DNA of 64,000 nucleotides, from contig NZ_BMSE01000010.1 of assembly GCF_014648995.1 (NCBI RefSeq), positions 236,842-300,841 of the forward strand, given 5' to 3'. The position numbers and the translations under genes are program-made. The notes under the pieces are model-generated. The model made no database searches and was not told the DNA's origin. It saw nothing but the letters and a program-made list of their open reading frames with translations. Shown piece after piece: positions 52,442-61,600 of this stretch. This stretch comes from Streptomyces massasporeus. GTDB taxonomy: Bacteria > Actinomycetota > Actinomycetes > Streptomycetales > Streptomycetaceae. Every line of letters begins with the position of its first letter. The stretch's first letter is position 1.

Positions 52442-53068
52442 TCAGGGTTTTCCGGCCGGCAGGCCGTGCTCCAGGACGTCCAGGGCGCGGTCGACGAGGT
52501 CCCGGATGTCACCGCGGTGGCCGGTCTCGGCCCAGTAGTGGGAGGCCTCCATCAGCCCGCCCATCACGGACATGGTGAAGACGCGCAGCTCCAGGCTGTC
52601 GGGGTCGAGTCCGGAGCGCTCCGCCAGGGCGTCGCGGAGCAGCCGGCCGGTGGCCGCGGCGTTCTCCAGCATGCGGGCCCGGACCGCGGGCACCTCGACC
52701 CCGAGCCGCGTCCGCAGCCGGGTCACGGCGGGCTCCTCGGCGAGGGCCTGGCCGAGGGCCGTGCGCATCACGTGCCGCAAGGTGTCGGCCCACGGCTCGT
52801 CCGCCGGCCGGGCGCGCAGTTCCGCCGTCATCACCGGGTCCCACGCGTCGGTGACGACGATGTCCTCCTTGGCCGGGAAGTACCGGAAGACGGTCGACGG
52901 CGACACCTCGGCACGGTCGGCGATCTGCTCGATCGTCGTGGCGTCGTAGCCCTGCTCCTCGATCAGCGCGTAGGTCGCGGTGCGGATCGCCCGGCGGGTC
53001 TTGATCTTCTTCCGCTCCCGGAGCCCCGGTGAGGGCTGGTCGGCGGCGGTGGTGCGTGGGGCCGTCAT
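52442..53068 (-). CDS. TetR-family transcriptional regulator
   Basis: The 208-residue regulator has an N-terminal TetR HTH (about 20-65: RRAIRTATYALIEEQGYDATTIEQIADRAEVSPSTVFRYFPAKEDIV) and a C-terminal MftR-like ligand domain. The start may be ATG 53068 or 53077; neither has a clear ribosome site. It is followed on the same strand by the Mut7-C gene and preceded by the hemolysin III gene, from which a hairpin separates it. Target genes are unknown. Confidence 0.92.
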   Translation of the reverse strand: MTAPRTTAADQPSPGLRERKKIKTRRAIRTATYALIEEQGYDATTIEQIADRAEVSPSTVFRYFPAKEDIVVTDAWDPVMTAELRARPADEPWADTLRHVMRTALGQALAEEPAVTRLRTRLGVEVPAVRARMLENAAATGRLLRDALAERSGLDPDSLELRVFTMSVMGGLMEASHYWAETGHRGDIRDLVDRALDVLEHGLPAGKP

Positions 53069-53110
53069 GGAGGTCATTGTCGGCCATCGGAGTGGTCCGG
53101 ACATGCGAAA

Positions 53111-53133
53111 GGCCACGGCCGGGAGCCGTGGCC
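53111..53133 (-). terminator. Hairpin after trhA
   Basis: GGCCACGGC (53111-53119) pairs with GCCGTGGCC (53125-53133); on the minus strand CTTTCGC follows, as expected for a terminator of the hemolysin III gene. Confidence 0.75.
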
Positions 53134-53151
53134 CGAGAGGCTGGGAGGGGG

Positions 53152-53865
53152 CTATCCGTGCTGGTACGCCACCAGCGAGATCCCCACGTAGTGCGTGATG
53201 AAGGCCGCCAGGGTGAAGGAGTGGAACACCTCGTGGAAGCCGAACCACCGCGGTGACGGGTTCGGCCGCTTGATCCCGTAGACCACGCCGCCGGCGCTGT
53301 AGAGCAGGCCGCCGACGATGACCAGGACGAGGACGGCGATGCCGCCGGTGCGCATGAAGTCGGGCAGGTAGAAGACGGCCGCCCAGCCCATCGCGATGTA
53401 GCAGGGCGTGTAGAGCCAGCGCGGGGCGCCGACCCAGAAGACGCGGAAGAGGATGCCGGCCACGGCGGCGGCCCAGATGCCCCACAGCAGCCACTGCCCC
53501 TTGGCCCCCGGCAGGAGCAGCATGGTCAGCGGCGTGTAGGTGCCCGCGATGATCAGGAAGATGTTGGCGTGGTCCAGCCGCCGCAGGACGCCGTCCATGC
53601 GGGGGCTCCAGTCGCCCCGGTGGTACAGCGCACTCACACCGAACAGCAGGCATGCCGTCAGGGCGAAGATGCCGCAGGCGATGCGTCCTCTGGAGGAGTC
53701 GGCGAGGGCGGTCAGCACCAGGCCCGCGATCAGGGCGGCCGGGAACATGCCGAGGTGCAGCCAGCCGCGCAGTTTCGGCTTCACCGGGTGCGGCAGGGAG
53801 AGCGCCTTCGGACCGTGGCCGTCGGCCGCCGAGTCCGTGGGCGCGTCGGGGACGAACGCAGTCAT
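53152..53865 (-). CDS. trhA: TrhA/hemolysin III family membrane protein
   Basis: The 237-residue seven-helix membrane protein belongs to the PAQR/HlyIII family. Conserved pieces are FGVSALYHRGDWSPRM with the metal-site histidine, LRRLDHANIFLIIAGTYTP and the final FHEVFHSFTLAAFITHY with HxxxH. Bacterial members shift membrane lipid homeostasis (TrhA) and are not proven hemolysins. The ATG at 53865 gives an N-terminal cytoplasmic tail. It is divergent from pckG across 327 bases. Confidence 0.92.
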   Translation of the reverse strand: MTAFVPDAPTDSAADGHGPKALSLPHPVKPKLRGWLHLGMFPAALIAGLVLTALADSSRGRIACGIFALTACLLFGVSALYHRGDWSPRMDGVLRRLDHANIFLIIAGTYTPLTMLLLPGAKGQWLLWGIWAAAVAGILFRVFWVGAPRWLYTPCYIAMGWAAVFYLPDFMRTGGIAVLVLVIVGGLLYSAGGVVYGIKRPNPSPRWFGFHEVFHSFTLAAFITHYVGISLVAYQHG

Positions 53866-53944
53866 GGGCGAATGGTAGCTACGGAACCGTAAGTCACGGA
53901 TCAGTGCCACGGATTGGCCGGCGAAGAGTGGCCATCCTCTCACC

Positions 53945-54041
53945 GTGACCGGTGGTGGTCACGCAAACGGACTGCCAGGTGAACGCAACGTGCACGTAAA
54001 GCGGGCGTGGGAAACCGTGGCGAGCCTCACGTTGCTCACCT
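53945..54041. promoter_or_regulatory. Dyad symmetries in the pckG/trhA divergent region
   Basis: GTGACC-GGTGGT-GGTCAC (53945-53962) is a short inverted repeat of the BldD-box style. A longer dyad follows: AGGTGAACGCAACGTG (53977-53992) mirrors CACGTTGCTCACCT (54028-54041) with a one- or two-base offset. The 327-base region 53866-54192 between the divergent genes has no coding sequence; these dyads are candidate operators for pckG, which has TAGGAGC before its GTG. Confidence 0.45.
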
Positions 54042-54192
54042 GTGCGCTCCTCTGGACAGATGGGCGCACACGTCGGATGATCAAATGAGTGCGGTCGGCA
54101 CCGGATGAGCGCCAAGATCCACCCTGAAGCATCCGGGTCGCAGCCCCCACGGGGCCTCCACATCACAAAAAATCCCTCATTTAGGAGCAATC

Positions 54193-56022
54193 GTGGCGCG
54201 CGACATCGCGGCTCCCACCGTCCCCACCACCCATCAGGGGCTGATCTCGTGGGTCAACGAGATCGCAGAACTGACGCAGCCGGACAACGTGGTCTGGTGT
54301 GACGGATCCGAGGCCGAGTACGAGCGCCTGTGCGGGGAGCTCGTCGAGAAGGGCACCTTCCGGAAACTCGACCCGATCAAGCGCCCCCACTCCTACTACG
54401 CCGCCTCCGACCCCACCGACGTCGCACGCGTGGAGGACCGGACGTTCATCTGCTCCGAGAAGGAGGCGGACGCCGGCCCGACCAACCACTGGAAGGCCCC
54501 CGCGGAGATGCGGGAGATCTTCCAGGGCGCCGGCGGCCAGGGCGGTCTGTTCCGCGGCTCGATGCGGGGCCGGACCATGTACGTCGTGCCCTTCTGCATG
54601 GGCCCGCTCGGCTCGCCGCTGTCCGCGCTCGGTGTGGAGATCACGGACTCGGCCTACGTCGCCGTCTCGATGCGCACGATGACGCGCATGGGTCAGGCCG
54701 TCCTGGACGAGCTCGGCTCCGACGGCTTCTTCGTCAAGGCCGTGCACACCCTGGGCGCCCCGCTGGAGCCCGGCCAGGCGGACGTCCCCTGGCCCTGCAA
54801 CCAGACCAAGTACATCTCGCACTTCCCCGAGGACCGCGAGATCTGGTCCTACGGCTCGGGCTACGGCGGCAACGCCCTGCTCGGCAAGAAGTGCTACGCC
54901 CTGCGCATCGCCTCCGTCATGGCCCGTGACGAGGGCTGGCTCGCCGAGCACATGCTCGTCCTCAAGCTGACCCCGCCGCGCGGCGAGGCCAAGTACGTCG
55001 CGGCGGCCTTCCCGAGCGCCTGCGGCAAGACCAACCTGGCCATGCTGGAGCCGACCGTCCCCGGCTGGACGGTCGAGACCATCGGCGACGACATCGCCTG
55101 GATGCGCTTCGGCGAGGACGGCCGTCTGTACGCCATCAACCCCGAGGCCGGCTTCTTCGGTGTCGCCCCCGGCACCGGCGAGCACACCAACGCCAACGCG
55201 ATGAAGACGCTCTGGGGCAACTCGGTCTTCACCAACGTCGCCCTCACCGACGACAACGACATCTGGTGGGAGGGCATGACGGAGGAGACTCCGGCCCACC
55301 TGACGGACTGGAAGGGCAACGACTGGACCCCCGAGTCCGGCGTCCCGGCCGCCCACCCCAATGCCCGCTTCACCGTCCCGGCCTCGCAGTGCCCGATCAT
55401 CGCGCCGGAGTGGGAGGACCCCAAGGGCGTGCCGATCTCGGCGATTCTCTTCGGCGGCCGCCGCGCCACCGCCGTGCCGCTGGTGACGGAGTCCTTCGAC
55501 TGGAACCATGGCGTGTTCCTCGGCGCCAACGTGGCCTCCGAGAAGACCGCCGCCGCCGAGGGCAAGGTCGGCGAGCTGCGCCGCGACCCGTTCGCGATGC
55601 TGCCGTTCTGCGGCTACAACATGGGCGACTACATGGCCCACTGGGTCGACGTGGCCAAGGACAAGGACCAGTCCAAGCTGCCGAAGATCTACTACGTCAA
55701 CTGGTTCCGCAAGGACGACGAGGGCAAGTTCGTCTGGCCCGGCTTCGGTGAGAACAGCCGCGTCCTGAAGTGGATCGTGGAGCGCCTGGACGGCACGGCC
55801 GAGGGCGTCGAGACCCCGATCGGCGTCCTGCCGACCAAGGAGGCCCTCGACACCGACGGCCTGGAACTGGCCGACTCCGACCTGGAGTTCCTGCTCACGG
55901 TCGACAAGGAGGTCTGGCGCGAGGAGGCCGCCCTGGTCCCCGAGCACCTCAACACCTTCGGCGACCACACGCCGAAGGAGCTGTGGGACCAGTACCGCGC
56001 GCTGGTGCAGCGCCTGGGCTGA
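54193..56022 (+). CDS. pckG: Phosphoenolpyruvate carboxykinase (GTP)
   Basis: The 609-residue GTP-dependent enzyme converts oxaloacetate to phosphoenolpyruvate in gluconeogenesis. It has the substrate motif FRGSMRGRTMYVVPFCMGPLGSP, the P-loop FPSACGKTNLAM (about 273-284) with the reactive Cys277, the metal-binding GDDIAWM segment and the GVFLGA region typical of the GTP class. GTG start with TAGGAGC upstream. Length matches actinobacterial enzymes. Regulation is suggested by dyads in the leader. Confidence 0.97.
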   Translation: MARDIAAPTVPTTHQGLISWVNEIAELTQPDNVVWCDGSEAEYERLCGELVEKGTFRKLDPIKRPHSYYAASDPTDVARVEDRTFICSEKEADAGPTNHWKAPAEMREIFQGAGGQGGLFRGSMRGRTMYVVPFCMGPLGSPLSALGVEITDSAYVAVSMRTMTRMGQAVLDELGSDGFFVKAVHTLGAPLEPGQADVPWPCNQTKYISHFPEDREIWSYGSGYGGNALLGKKCYALRIASVMARDEGWLAEHMLVLKLTPPRGEAKYVAAAFPSACGKTNLAMLEPTVPGWTVETIGDDIAWMRFGEDGRLYAINPEAGFFGVAPGTGEHTNANAMKTLWGNSVFTNVALTDDNDIWWEGMTEETPAHLTDWKGNDWTPESGVPAAHPNARFTVPASQCPIIAPEWEDPKGVPISAILFGGRRATAVPLVTESFDWNHGVFLGANVASEKTAAAEGKVGELRRDPFAMLPFCGYNMGDYMAHWVDVAKDKDQSKLPKIYYVNWFRKDDEGKFVWPGFGENSRVLKWIVERLDGTAEGVETPIGVLPTKEALDTDGLELADSDLEFLLTVDKEVWREEAALVPEHLNTFGDHTPKELWDQYRALVQRLG

Positions 56023-56037
56023 GCCCACCCACCGACT

Positions 56038-56096
56038 CCGCGGCCGGCTGGAACCGAGAGTGCCCTGACCAGCAACATCGTCACGGCCGGCCGCGG
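56038..56096 (+). terminator. Long-range inverted repeat after pckG
   Basis: CCGCGGCCGGC (56038-56048) is the exact complement of GCCGGCCGCGG (56086-56096), with a 37-base loop. It may end pckG transcription. Nothing else is recognised up to 56227. Confidence 0.45.
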
Positions 56097-56227
56097 AACC
56101 GACTGGCGGGACCCGTACAACGGCGTGCGGGGTTCGGGGCCGGTCACCGCGTCCTCCGTCCGCCCCGACGGAAACCAGCGGCGACCGGCCCCCTCCCGCC
56201 CGCTTCGGCGCGGCCCGTCCTGCGGGC

Positions 56228-56692
56228 TCACGAACGTGCCGATGAATGACCGAGCGCTCCGGCCGACCGCCTACGTCGACCGGGGCGCTCGGGCGTTTTC
56301 GGGGTGGCGGTGTCTGTGCCGGCGTCGGCTTCGGTGAACAGCTCGCCCCACACCGTCTTGCGGCCGGTCTCCTGCTCCACACCCCACCGCACGGCCGGCG
56401 CGTCGAGCAGCGCGAGTCCGCGGCCGGATTCCGCCTCGGCCCCGGCCGCCGCGACCAGGACGGGCAGGGCCCGGGGATCGGGATCGGTGACCCCGAGCCG
56501 GACGCGTCCGCCCTCATCCCGCCACACCCGCACGGTGACGGGCACGCCCTCCCCGACGTGCCGGATGACGTTCGTGACGAGCTCGCTCGCGCAGAGCTGC
56601 ACGTCGATGCCGAGCGGTCCCAGCGCCCGCCGCACGCGGGACACCTCGGCGGGGGTGGCGAGCAGTTCGAGCGTCACCACCGGCCGGATCAC
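56228..56692 (-). CDS. ATP-binding (HATPase_c_2) anti-sigma-like protein of a WhiJ-type locus
   Basis: The 154-residue GHKL-fold protein resembles SpoIIAB/RsbW-type kinases. The N-box lies in CASELVTNVIRHVG and the G-box region in SGRGLALLDAPAVRWGV. The phosphate-binding loop is reduced, as usual in the many small streptomycete HATPases. Its start overlaps the preceding 69-residue gene by four bases. Inverted bases near 56250-56290 suggest its end lies in a terminator. With the HTH and DUF397 genes it forms a WhiJ-like set. Confidence 0.88.
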   Translation of the reverse strand: MIRPVVTLELLATPAEVSRVRRALGPLGIDVQLCASELVTNVIRHVGEGVPVTVRVWRDEGGRVRLGVTDPDPRALPVLVAAAGAEAESGRGLALLDAPAVRWGVEQETGRKTVWGELFTEADAGTDTATPKTPERPGRRRRSAGALGHSSARS

Positions 56693-56898
56693 GCCGCACC
56701 CTTGCGCAGGGCGGCGGCCAGGGCCTTGGCGGTGAGGAGATTGCAGTTGCCGAGCCCGATCAGTGGCCGGACGGGGCAGCGGGCAGCGAAGGCCGGCAGG
56801 TTGAGGCCGAGGGACGGCAGGGTGATGCCGTGTGCGGACAGGGCTCCTCGCAACTCCTCGACACAGGCGTCGGCTTCTGCTTCGGCAGGGCTGTGCAT
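56689..56898 (-). CDS. Small hypothetical protein coupled to the HATPase
   Basis: A 69-residue protein (MHSPAEAEADACVEELRGAL...) with no membrane helix and two internal cysteines, one in AARCPVRPLIGLG. Similar short proteins occur beside HATPase genes in WhiJ-type loci. Its stop overlaps the start of the HATPase gene (ATGA), so they are co-translated. It starts divergently from the HTH gene, with 159 bases between. Function unknown. Confidence 0.78.
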   Translation of the reverse strand: MHSPAEAEADACVEELRGALSAHGITLPSLGLNLPAFAARCPVRPLIGLGNCNLLTAKALAAALRKGAA

Positions 56899-57057
56899 GG
56901 GGCGTTCACACCTTCCAGTGCGCTGAGTGACGAACTCCTCACACTGTGACGCCGACCGCCGTACCGTGACAGCCCATCGGCATCCCGCGCCTTACCTGCG
57001 CTTGGGTGGCCAAGGGGCTGGTAGCGGGCCGTAACGGCACACCAAGGACGGTGAACG

Positions 57058-57912
57058 ATGGGGCAGCGCAAGGACATCGACGGGTCGACGGGCGTCCCGA
57101 CCTTCTACGGCAGTGAGTTGCGCTGGAAGCGGGAGGAGGCGGGCCTCACCCTCCAGCAACTCGTAGAGGGCAGCTTCTACGGCCCGAGCCACCTCAGCGA
57201 GATCGAGCGGGGCACGCGCCGGATGCCGGCGGAACTCGCCGAGCACGTCGACAGGATGCTCGGCACGGACGGCTTCTTCAGGCGGCGTTGCGAGGACGTG
57301 CGACGGGCGAAACGACGAGGGCACGCGAGCTACTTCGAGCGGGTGCTGGAGGCGGAGCAGCACGCGGAGACCATCGAGGAGTGGTGTCCGACGCTGGTGC
57401 CGGGGTTGTTGCAGACGGAGGCGTATGCGCGGGCGGTCACTCGCTCTGCCCACCCTCTGGCTCCGGACGAGGAGGTGGAGGAGAAGGTGACCGCCAGGCT
57501 GGCGCGAGCCCGGCTGTTCGAGGACGACCACAAGAACCCGGAGTACTGGGTCATCCTGCCCGAGTCGCTGCTGCGGCAGCCGATCCTGCCGCCGGAGCGG
57601 AGCGCCGAACAGTGGGAGCGCGTTGTGGAACTCGCGCGGCGCCGTCGGATCGTTCCCCAGATCCTTCCGTGGAACTGCGGAGCGCATCCGCTGATGCTGG
57701 GCTCGGCCATGGTCATGACCTTCCCGGACGCCCCGCCCTTGGTTTACACGGAGGCGCAGTACAGCGGGGACACCATCGACGATCCGGCCCTCGTGAAGCA
57801 GTACCGCAAGGCATACGATCGGCTGAGGGCCGCCGCACTGCCCCCGGAGGCGTCCCTCGCCCTGATCGAGCAAGCGGCTGAGGATGACCGAAATGGCGAA
57901 CAACGCACGTGA
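57058..57912 (+). CDS. HTH/DUF5753 regulator (WhiJ-like)
   Basis: The 284-residue protein has an N-terminal XRE HTH (about 15-70, LRWKREEAGLTLQQLVEGSFYGPSHLSEIERG) and a C-terminal DUF5753 domain (about 95-275: WCPTLVPGLLQTEAYAR; LRQPILPPE; IVPQILPW; LGSAMVMTFPDAPPLVYTE). This is the WhiJ/Scr1-associated family. Paired with DUF397 proteins, such regulators control development or form toxin-antitoxin-like pairs. The ATG at 57058 fits. The DUF397 gene starts 29 bases before its stop. Confidence 0.93.
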   Translation: MGQRKDIDGSTGVPTFYGSELRWKREEAGLTLQQLVEGSFYGPSHLSEIERGTRRMPAELAEHVDRMLGTDGFFRRRCEDVRRAKRRGHASYFERVLEAEQHAETIEEWCPTLVPGLLQTEAYARAVTRSAHPLAPDEEVEEKVTARLARARLFEDDHKNPEYWVILPESLLRQPILPPERSAEQWERVVELARRRRIVPQILPWNCGAHPLMLGSAMVMTFPDAPPLVYTEAQYSGDTIDDPALVKQYRKAYDRLRAAALPPEASLALIEQAAEDDRNGEQRT

Positions 57913-58105
57913 CTTGAGCACAGCGGTCTGGCGCAAGAGCACCTACAGCAACGGCGACGGCGGCAACTGCCTCGAAGTGTGCGACGCCCACACCGCCCTC
58001 GTCCCCGTCCGTGACTCCAAGGTCCCCCACGGCCCGGTCCTCACCATCACGGCCCCGGCCTGGACGTCCTTCGTCATGTCCCTCAAGTCGGCACCTGCCG
58101 TATGA
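57884..58105 (+). CDS. DUF397 protein (WhiJ/BldB partner)
   Basis: The 73-residue protein (or 70 from ATG 57893) has the DUF397 signature WRKSTYSNGDGGNCLEVCD then VPVRDSKVPHGPVL and W(T)SFV. Such small proteins, related to BldB, relieve the paired HTH/DUF5753 repressor. It overlaps the HTH gene by 29 bases, so expression is coupled. A strong hairpin follows. Confidence 0.94.
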   Translation: MTEMANNARDLSTAVWRKSTYSNGDGGNCLEVCDAHTALVPVRDSKVPHGPVLTITAPAWTSFVMSLKSAPAV

Positions 58106-58122
58106 CCGACAGGTGGCACAGA

Positions 58123-58154
58123 GGCGCTCGGCTGAGATGCCCCAGCCGAGCGCC
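58123..58154. terminator. 12-bp perfect hairpin after the DUF397 gene
   Basis: GGCGCTCGGCTG (58123-58134) pairs with CAGCCGAGCGCC (58143-58154) around an 8-nt loop. It separates convergent genes. Confidence 0.82.
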
Positions 58155-58162
58155 CGCTGTCC

Positions 58163-58648
58163 CTACGGATTCACCGGGTCGCCGTTCCCGATGGCCAGCC
58201 ACCACACTCCGTCGTCGCGGGTGAGGTCGAGTGTCTGGCGGCTTTCGCTTCCGTAGCGAAGTTCGACACTGGCCAGACCCGGCGTGACGGGGTCCGCGAC
58301 CACGGCCTCGACCGACTGACCGGCCTGGGCGCCGAACTTGGAGATCAGGTCCCGCGCGGCCGCCTCCCTGCCCGTGTACCACGGAGCACCGAGGTCAGCC
58401 AGGTCCTCGGCGTCACCGTCGCGTAGGCGCTGGACATAGACCTTGAGCACCAGCTCGGCCTCGCGCGCGACCTCCTCGGCCTCGGGATAGGTCGACGTCG
58501 CGGCCCGGACCGTCAGGTGCACCTCGGGGGTGTCCCGCAAGGCGTACGGTGCCGCATCGCGCTTCGACCACCAGACCAGAGCACCCACCACCACGCAGAG
58601 AGCGACGACCACGGCGATGAGCCACCGCGCCTTCGCAGTCCGGGGCAT
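58163..58648 (-). CDS. Membrane-anchored protein coupled to the amidase gene
   Basis: This 161-residue protein has one N-terminal membrane helix (about 9-27, LIAVVVALCVVVGALVWW) and an extracytoplasmic domain of about 130 residues with a helical charged segment and a C-terminal beta part (VELRYGSESRQTLDLTRDDGVWWLAI), a fold like small NTF2-type/lipoprotein domains. Its ATG overlaps the amidase stop by one codon (ATGA). The coupling suggests it acts with, or protects against, the amidase domain; no family is named. Confidence 0.78.
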   Translation of the reverse strand: MPRTAKARWLIAVVVALCVVVGALVWWSKRDAAPYALRDTPEVHLTVRAATSTYPEAEEVAREAELVLKVYVQRLRDGDAEDLADLGAPWYTGREAAARDLISKFGAQAGQSVEAVVADPVTPGLASVELRYGSESRQTLDLTRDDGVWWLAIGNGDPVNP

Positions 58649-61600
58649 CAGTACCACTCCGGAATGACTCGGTGGATGTTCGCCCACGTGCCCCTCTGGC
58701 TATTGACGTAGGTGTCGAGACGCTGGTTCAGACGATTGTTGTTGTGGGCGCTCACGTATGCCTTGCCGTTCTTCATCTTGGTGACGACGCCCGCGTGGTC
58801 CCAGCCGCCCCGGCCACCCCAGTTGAAGAAGACCACGTCACCGACCTTGGCCTCCTTCTGCTTCGACTCGGTGTTCACGATGCCGGCGCTGTGCTTGGAG
58901 AGGAAGGTCTCCATCTTGTCGGCGACCGTCCACGTGTGGGACCACAGATAGTAGAACCCGCCCCCGGAGTGCGGTGGCGACGAGTGCTTCGTACGCCACC
59001 AGTTGTTTGTGCTCTTCCTGTCCTTGCTCACGCCCTTCATGCGCATGCCCCCGCCGTGATACAGCGCCTTGGACACGAAGTTGGTGCAGTCCTGGCTGTA
59101 TTCGTGCCGGGAGTTCCAGTGCTTCTTCGCCCACTCGGACGTGCCGCTGCGGCTGATGCTGCCGAAGGCTTCGAACTGCGCCGTTGCCATGCCGAGCGCG
59201 GCAGGGCTGTCGGGGACCTGTCGCGTGAGCGCGGTGGGCGAGACATCGCTCTCCACGCTGCCGTACGTCACGGTTCCCAAGGCGTCGTCCCCCTTGGACA
59301 GTCGCTGCTCGTACTGCTGCGCGTTGAGCTTGGCGCGCAGTACGGGCGTCTCCTGTCCGGAGAACGTGTAGAGGAGGGCCGTTTCGTTGGTCTCCGGTTC
59401 CTCGGGGCTGTCGGCGAGCGTCCGCTGCTCGTTCACGGTGGCCCGGACGGCCACCGATCCGTCGGAGGAGGGGAGGACCAGGACATCCGACAGCGTCGAC
59501 GTCATGGCCGTGTAGACGAGTCCGTCGGCCTCCAGGGACTTACGGGTGTCGCGCAGCCAGAACTCCTCGGCCTTCAGCAACCAGGAGTACTTCGCGGCAT
59601 GCGGCTTGCCCTGCGTCGCGGCCTCGGCCGTGCTGTGCGCACCCGTGGTCAGAGCGGCGACGGCCTTGAGGTACTCGTCGAGCGCCGCGGTGTAGGTGGC
59701 GGTGCTCAGCGGGGCCTTCACCGGCGTGGCGGCATCGCTGGTCACCGTGGTGCTGGTGCCGTACGGGCTCGATGCCTTGACCCGGAAGGTGTAGGGAGTG
59801 TCGTTGCTGAGACCGGTGATCACGGCGTCCGTGCCGCTCGTGCTGCGCGTGGCCGCCACGGCACCGGAGGAGTCGATCGCGGACACCTCGTAGGTGAGTT
59901 CCGTGTCGTTGTAGCCGCTGTCCCGGCTCGGATTCCAGGTCACCACTGCGCCTTGGTCGCCGGGCTGGACGCGCAGGTCCCTGGGCGGTGAGGGTGCCGT
60001 GGCCGGACCGTACTCGATGGTGAGCGCGGCCGAGGTGAAGCTGATGCCCGCCGTGCCGGCCGCGCCTTCAGCCTTGCGCAGGACGAGACCGTGGTTGGCG
60101 TTCGCACCGTCGGTCCACCCGGTGACCAGGCCGGTGACGTCGATCTTCCAGGGCGCGGTGGCCTCCAGGTTGACGCCTGGAGCGGTGGCACTGTCCAGCT
60201 CTGCCCCGGTCCCACTGGTGGCCCAGGTGGCGTTGAGCGCGTGCACCGCGAGGTCCGGTGTGGTCGCGGTGGACTGCAGTTGCAGCGTGGCGTTGGTGAT
60301 GCGGGCCCCGGCCGGGACCTTCGACAGATCGGCCTTCAGATGGCTTCGCCAGTTCTTGCCGGAGACGCTGCCGACCTTCAGGGCCGTTGCCGTTTGGCCG
60401 ACACAGTCGGCCGTGTCGGTGCAGACGGTGGCCTTGGTGAGCGGAACACTCACCGACGTGGACGCGGCCGTCTCGGCGGGCGGCGTGCCGGACCCCGCGG
60501 AAAACGCCGACTTCTCCGTCCACGCGGAACACTTGCCCTCGAAGCAGGCCCTCATCGACCAGTCGAACGGGCCGGTCCCGGTGAGCTTGTCGGCGGGGAT
60601 CTGGAAACCGGCCCGTTCACCGTTGGGCACGAGCTGAGTGCCCAGGAGCTGGGTTCCGCTCGCGGTGCCGAGCCGGAACTGCGCTTCGGCCATGCCGCCG
60701 TTGGGCGAACCGACGACACCGGTCACCACAGGGGAGGCGGTGTCGGTCGCCCCGGCCTGAAGCCGAACGGGCAGGTCGGCGGGCTGCACGGCGCTCGCAT
60801 CGACGAGGAACGTCGTCCAGCCGGACCACGCCGACGTGTCGATACCGTCACTGGTGCGTGCCCGCACTCTCAGATGGCTGCCGTCCGGCACGGCCGAGGT
60901 GGTCGGAATCTGCGTCGTGGCGACGGTGCCCGGTGTGAACTCCACCGTCTTTCCGGTCCACGTGTAGGTGGTGTCGGCGTAGGCCGGGTCAGGCTGCACC
61001 TGGAACTCGGTGGTCAGCGCAGAGCCCGCGTCGCTGTCGTCGACCTTCGCCTGCAGAGTCGGGGTGAGCGAACCGATCGTCAGCGGGGACTCCGACTTGC
61101 GCGGGGTCACACCCAGCTGCGCGGGCACGATCGGGGCCGCGTTGTAGGTGACGATCAGCGAGGGCTCGGTCGCGGAGTCGTGCGAGCCGTCCACGTAGTT
61201 GGCGGACCGGTAGCGCCGCCAGGTGAGCGGATCCGTCTCGTCGACGGCAGCCAGACGGACCCCGTAGTCGGACTGACCGTCCGCCCACGCCTGAACGATG
61301 CCTGAGACATCCCACGACACATGGCCGGCCGGGCAGCTCGCGCTGTAGCCCTTCGCCGCCTTCGACACGGGGGCCGCCGTGGTCGTCGTGCTGGGCTGGG
61401 CCGACCAGGAGATCGCCGAAGGATCCCAGTCGGAGGTCACCCGCCGCACCTGGACCCCGGCGTTGTCCGTAGAACAGGAGGACGACCAGTGGGAGAACAG
61501 CCGCAGATCGGCGTCGAGGATCCGCTTGCCACGGAACCGGTCCGTACTGAACTTGAGGTAGGAGCGCGCCTTCTCCTTCCCGTCGTACGTGCCGGCCTTG

